From Thermococci archaeon (lineage in GTDB: Archaea; Methanobacteriota_B; Thermococci; Thermococcales; Thermococcaceae): a stretch of 7,469 nt of DNA. The notes under the pieces were generated by a model. It worked only from the letters and a program-made list of their open reading frames with translations. It was not told where the DNA came from and did not search any database. Position numbers and translations under genes: made by a program. The stretch covers positions 1-7,469 of the forward strand of contig QMUB01000051.1 in NCBI GenBank assembly GCA_003663695.1, written 5' to 3'. Position 1 is the stretch's first letter. The number at the start of each line of letters is the position of its first letter. Shown here piece by piece: positions 4,611-7,469 of this stretch.

Positions 4611-6356
4611 ATGGAGAGCTTTAGGGACGTGCCAAAAAATGTTGCTTCGGATAAAAGACAAACATATCGTGAGATAACCCCAGCAGCCGTTATATTGGGC
4701 GTTTTATGGGGTGCGTTCATGGCTGCAAGCTTCACATATGCTGGGATGATAATGGGATTCACTTCAGGTGGCTCTGCAATAGCTGCAATTGTTGGATGGG
4801 GAATTCTTAGAGGCGTTCTTAAGAAAGGCACTGTTGTGGAGAACAACATCGTTCAAACCATAGCATCAGCTGTCAACATCTCCGTTTCGGGAGTTATATT
4901 CACAATACCCGCCCTCTACATCATGGGCATGCACGAGGAGATAAGTACCCTATACTTCTTCCTTGCAACTGCTGCAGGTGCCATATTGGGAATCACCTTC
5001 ATAATTCCCCTTAGGAAGCAGATGATCGAGATAGACAGGCTTAAGTTCCCCACGGGAACCGCGGTAGCAACAGTTCTTAAGACCCCCGGAAGCGGTATAG
5101 AAAAAGCCAGATTACTGTTCTTCGGAATGATTTTGAGTGCTTTGGTTTATCTGGTGCAGCAGTTCCCCCTTCTTGGTCTGCCCCATGTGCTTCCAGAGGT
5201 CATTAACATAGGCTCCTTCCTCCATCTCCCTTCGTGGATAAATCTTGCCATGGCACTATCTCTAATGGTCTTTGGAATGGGGCTCATAACGGGAAGGAAC
5301 GGTTTGATAGTCCTGGCCGGAGGAGCGCTCTCCTATTACATAATAACGCCCGTGGTTAAGGCTTTGGGATGGATTCCAAGTGATGTTCAGGGTGCTGCGG
5401 TGAGCTCATTTGTATATGCCAACATGACGAGACCCCTTGGGATAGGAATGCTCCTCGGGGGTTCAATTGCGGGTTTAATACTCTCCCTACCCGTCATAGC
5501 AGTAGCAATGAAGAGCATTGCCCAGGCTAATAAAATGGGTGCCAGGAGCAGGAATGAAGAGCTTCCAATAAGCTATCTCTATGCAGGTGCGGGATTGGCG
5601 TTCCTTCTTCTGTTTATAACAGCATACAGACTTTCAAATCTGGGTTTAGGAAGGAGCCTCCTCACGGCGTTCATAGGTGTGGCATGGATATTCATAGCCT
5701 CTCTCTTAGTGGCTATGTCAACGGGAATGACGGACTGGAGTCCAGTTTCTGGACTTTCACTAGTCTCTGTGATGATACTCCTCTACCTGACAAACAAGAA
5801 CGTTCCGCTGACGATCCTCTTGGGTGCTACGGTAGGCGTGGCTATCTCAGGTGCAGCGGATATGATGCAGGATCTCAAGACAGGGCATCTTGTGGGTGCT
5901 ATACCCTCAAGACAGCAGAAAGTGGAGCTTTTAACCGCTTGGATTGGTCCGATAATAGCATTAACCGTCGTTGGACTCATATGGAAAGCCTATGGAATAG
6001 GAAATGACATGGTTCCCGCACCACAGGCGATGGCGTTAAAATCAATGGTGGATGCGATACTCGGGGGAAGCGTTCCCATAGATAAATTCCTGGCAGGAGG
6101 TATCTTAGGATTTGCACTTTCATTAAGCGGCGTCCCTGGATTGGGAGTTTTGGTAGGTCTTTCAATGTATCTACCAATGCTCTACATACTCCCCTACGGT
6201 CTTGGATGCATAGTTCATGAGCTCACAAAGAAGAAAAAGGGACACGAATTCATCACAGAGAAGGTGCTTCCCTTTGCTGCAGGTTTGATGGTAGGAGAAG
6301 CTGCAATGACATTGCTCTTTGCAGTGCTAACTGTGGCTGGAGTCCTGCATCCATGA
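4611..6356 (+). CDS. OPT (oligopeptide transporter) family membrane transporter
   Basis: A 581-aa polytopic inner-membrane protein with many hydrophobic segments (roughly 14) and a short hydrophilic N-terminus. It carries hallmarks of the OPT family: EITPAAVILGVLWGAF at 21-36 opening the first membrane helix, the YAGMIMGFTSGGSAIAA segment at 43-59, and FPTGTAVATVLK at 146-157 (family pattern 'P.GTA.A.VL'). DLKTGHLVGAIPSRQQ at about 421-436 matches 'DLKTG...GA.P..Q'. OPT proteins are secondary, usually proton-coupled, importers of small peptides or metal-chelator complexes. For a peptide-fermenting archaeon peptide uptake is a reasonable guess, but the substrate is not determined by the sequence. 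The ATG at 4611 is fixed by GGAGGT six bases upstream. The gene is followed, 10 bases after its stop, by a small membrane protein gene with an overlapping ribosome-binding site, so the two are likely cotranscribed. Regulation may involve the TGT..ACA palindromes in the leader. Confidence 0.9.
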   Translation: MESFRDVPKNVASDKRQTYREITPAAVILGVLWGAFMAASFTYAGMIMGFTSGGSAIAAIVGWGILRGVLKKGTVVENNIVQTIASAVNISVSGVIFTIPALYIMGMHEEISTLYFFLATAAGAILGITFIIPLRKQMIEIDRLKFPTGTAVATVLKTPGSGIEKARLLFFGMILSALVYLVQQFPLLGLPHVLPEVINIGSFLHLPSWINLAMALSLMVFGMGLITGRNGLIVLAGGALSYYIITPVVKALGWIPSDVQGAAVSSFVYANMTRPLGIGMLLGGSIAGLILSLPVIAVAMKSIAQANKMGARSRNEELPISYLYAGAGLAFLLLFITAYRLSNLGLGRSLLTAFIGVAWIFIASLLVAMSTGMTDWSPVSGLSLVSVMILLYLTNKNVPLTILLGATVGVAISGAADMMQDLKTGHLVGAIPSRQQKVELLTAWIGPIIALTVVGLIWKAYGIGNDMVPAPQAMALKSMVDAILGGSVPIDKFLAGGILGFALSLSGVPGLGVLVGLSMYLPMLYILPYGLGCIVHELTKKKKGHEFITEKVLPFAAGLMVGEAAMTLLFAVLTVAGVLHP

Positions 6357-6362
6357 GGTGAT
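6357..6362 (+). promoter_or_regulatory. Ribosome-binding site coupling the downstream gene to the OPT stop codon
   Basis: GGTGAT begins one base after the OPT stop codon (TGA 6354-6356) and lies 4 bases before ATG 6367. It favours this ATG over GTG 6358 and ATG 6361, which fall within the site itself. The arrangement suggests translational coupling. Confidence 0.55.
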
Positions 6363-6366
6363 GGAG

Positions 6367-6879
6367 ATGAAAAAGCTCATCGGAAATATCATGCTTACAG
6401 GAGGATTAATTGGAGGGGCAATTAGTGCTGCAAGGATACCTCCAATGTGGGGAGGAGTTATTGGGTCATTGATCATCATGGGAGTAGGCATAGTTCTTAG
6501 AAGGCGGGGAGAGAAGGAAGAGCTTCACAGGGCGACTCAGAAAGGAAGCGGCGGAATTCAAGAACTCGAAAGAATCCTTACTAAGGCTATAGAAGATGTT
6601 GGGGAAATAATGAAGATAGAAGAGCACAATAAGGTTAGGGAATCCCTATCAAAGGTGCTCGAATTTTTGGACGGGTTTGCGGAGAAAGCTCGGCCCCTGA
6701 GAATCGAGAGTCTTAAGGCATACGGGCAGCTCATGACAGCTTTCAGCAGGGCGGAGAGAAGTCTAAACAGAGCCTGGAGTGCCTATGCCGATGGCTATGA
6801 AGGCGAAGGGAGAACTTATTTGGAGTTTGGATACGAGGGCTTGAAGGAAACCCTCAACACACTGAAATCCATTGAGTGA
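6367..6879 (+). CDS. Small membrane protein of unknown function, partner of the OPT transporter
   Basis: A 170-aa protein that I do not recognise. Residues 4-22 and 27-44 are glycine-rich hydrophobic segments separated by a short PPMW turn, so it has an N-terminal two-helix membrane hairpin. Positive residues RRR at 45-47 place the remainder in the cytoplasm by the positive-inside rule. The C-terminal ~120 residues are charged and helical in appearance. They include likely coiled-coil stretches at about 65-105 (ELERILTKAIEDVGEI..., RESLSKVLEFLD) and an aromatic-rich helix region to the end. There are no cysteines, and no catalytic motif is evident. Start choice rests on GGTGAT at 6357-6362. 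It follows the OPT gene by 10 bases with no terminator or promoter between, so it is probably in the same transcript. A role as accessory or regulatory subunit of the transporter is inferred from position only. Confidence 0.75.
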   Translation: MKKLIGNIMLTGGLIGGAISAARIPPMWGGVIGSLIIMGVGIVLRRRGEKEELHRATQKGSGGIQELERILTKAIEDVGEIMKIEEHNKVRESLSKVLEFLDGFAEKARPLRIESLKAYGQLMTAFSRAERSLNRAWSAYADGYEGEGRTYLEFGYEGLKETLNTLKSIE

Positions 6880-6907
6880 TTCATTTTTAGGAATCTTTTT
6901 ATTTTTT
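6878..6907 (+). terminator. Stem-loop plus T-tract terminator of the OPT operon
   Basis: GATTC (6878-6882) and GAATC (6891-6895) can form a 5-bp stem around an 8-base loop. TTTTTATTTTTT (6896-6907) follows at once. T-tracts alone suffice in many archaea; the stem makes this look like a bacterial-style intrinsic terminator. The same T/A-rich run may also serve as the TATA region for thpR. Confidence 0.6.
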
Positions 6908-6909
6908 AA

Positions 6910-6926
6910 CCCCTATCTTGTAGGGG
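6910..6926. repeat. Perfect 6-bp inverted repeat touching the thpR ribosome-binding site
   Basis: CCCCTA (6910-6915) and TAGGGG (6921-6926) are exact inverse complements separated by TCTTG. The right arm shares GG with the ribosome-binding site GGTGGT (6925-6930). If transcribed, it would form a hairpin that could mask translation initiation. If the transcript starts near 6925, as the upstream T/A-rich box suggests, it would instead be a DNA element at the transcription start. Confidence 0.55.
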
Positions 6927-6933
6927 TGGTATT

Positions 6934-7469
6934 ATGAGGGCGTTCATCGCCATTGAGATTAACGATGCGGTTAGAGAAAACCTCGTTAAAGTGCAGGATA
7001 AGATTGAGCGCGCTAAAGCGGCTAAGATAAAGTTCGTTGAGCCGGAAAACCTGCATTTAACGATCAAGTTTTTGGGGGAGATTACAGAGGAGCAGGCGAA
7101 AGATATAGGCGAGATTTTGGAGGGCATAGCTAAAAAATACAGGAAGCACAGCGTTAAGGTTAAGGGTATAGGCGTTTTCCCGAGCTACAACTACATCCGC
7201 GTTATGTGGGCGGGCTTAGAGGGAGATGAGGAAATCAAAAAAATTGCTCAGGACGTTGAAAACGCCATGAGGAAGCTCGGCTTCAAAAAGGACAAGGAGT
7301 TTGTGTCACACATAACGATTGGAAGGGTAAAGTACGTCAGGGACAAGGTCGAGCTCATGCTCACTTTAAAGGAGCTCGCCAATGAGGACTTCGGTGAGTT
7401 CACCGTCGAAGCTATAGAGCTCAAGAAGAGCACCCTAACGCCCAAGGGCCCGATTTACGAGACGATAAA
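6934..7469 (+). CDS. thpR: RNA 2',3'-cyclic phosphodiesterase (ThpR/LigT, 2H superfamily), 3' end cut by window
   Basis: A cytoplasmic 2H-phosphoesterase that opens 2',3'-cyclic phosphate ends of RNA to 2'-phosphate; the family was first named 2'-5' RNA ligase (LigT). The frame starts [11 protein letters not shown] and carries both catalytic tetrapeptides of the family: HLTI at 41-44 (His41, Thr43) followed by KFLG, and HITI at 126-129 (His126, Thr128) followed by GR. The usual spacing of about 85 residues separates them. The 178 visible codons have no stop at the window edge. Family members are about 180-190 aa, so only a few residues should be missing. The ATG at 6934 follows GGTGGT (6925-6930) by 3 bases. 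The gene stands behind a terminator and has its own candidate promoter. In Pyrococcus this gene is, as far as I remember, next to the CCA-adding enzyme gene, which may lie just beyond the edge. Confidence 0.92.
   Translation, partial: MRAFIAIEINDAVRENLVKVQDKIERAKAAKIKFVEPENLHLTIKFLGEITEEQAKDIGEILEGIAKKYRKHSVKVKGIGVFPSYNYIRVMWAGLEGDEEIKKIAQDVENAMRKLGFKKDKEFVSHITIGRVKYVRDKVELMLTLKELANEDFGEFTVEAIELKKSTLTPKGPIYETI

Noticed and set aside
4462..4677. Open frame starting at TTG before the OPT gene
   Set aside because: It overlaps the OPT gene in another frame, spans the palindromes and strong ribosome-binding site, and lacks an initiation signal.

Overview
The window looks like chromosomal DNA from a hyperthermophilic archaeon of the order Thermococcales (Thermococcus, Pyrococcus or a relative). 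The evidence is protein resemblance, notably a HAD phosphatase very close to what I remember of Pyrococcus horikoshii PH1952. Genes also have GGTGGT/GGTGA ribosome-binding sites placed 3-7 bases before their starts, short predicted leaders, AT-rich TATA boxes with purine-rich BRE-like flanks, T-tract terminators, and heavy use of AGG/AGA and ATA codons. No rRNA, tRNA, CRISPR array or insertion sequence was recognised.

Left part (1-2124): two sugar-nucleotide genes diverge from a short shared promoter region. On the minus strand is an NAD-dependent sugar epimerase/dehydratase (GalE-like) whose reading frame is intact over 315 codons except for one TAA at codon 26, so it is annotated as a pseudogene unless the stop is a sequence error. 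On the plus strand is a sugar-phosphate nucleotidyltransferase with a C-terminal left-handed beta-helix. Together they suggest activation and conversion of a sugar for surface glycans.

Middle part (2125-4314): after about 270 non-coding bases comes a secreted TasA/camelysin-like protein, probably a surface-fibre or biofilm-matrix subunit. It is followed by a NagD-like HAD phosphatase and a stand-alone ferritin-like (rubrerythrin-type) di-iron protein. Each appears to have its own promoter, packed into the end of the preceding gene, so this looks like a row of single genes and not an operon.

Right part (4315-7469): about 296 non-coding bases lead into an OPT-family membrane transporter, with a striking array of three short palindromes just before its ribosome-binding site. 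A small two-helix membrane protein of unknown function follows 10 bases later and is probably cotranscribed. A hairpin/T-tract terminator ends this pair. The RNA 2',3'-cyclic phosphodiesterase gene thpR then begins behind a perfect inverted repeat that touches its ribosome-binding site, and it runs off the right edge.

The most interesting points are the single nonsense codon in the epimerase, the archaeal TasA-like protein, the palindrome array before the OPT gene, the inverted repeat before thpR, and the uncharacterised partner of the OPT transporter.
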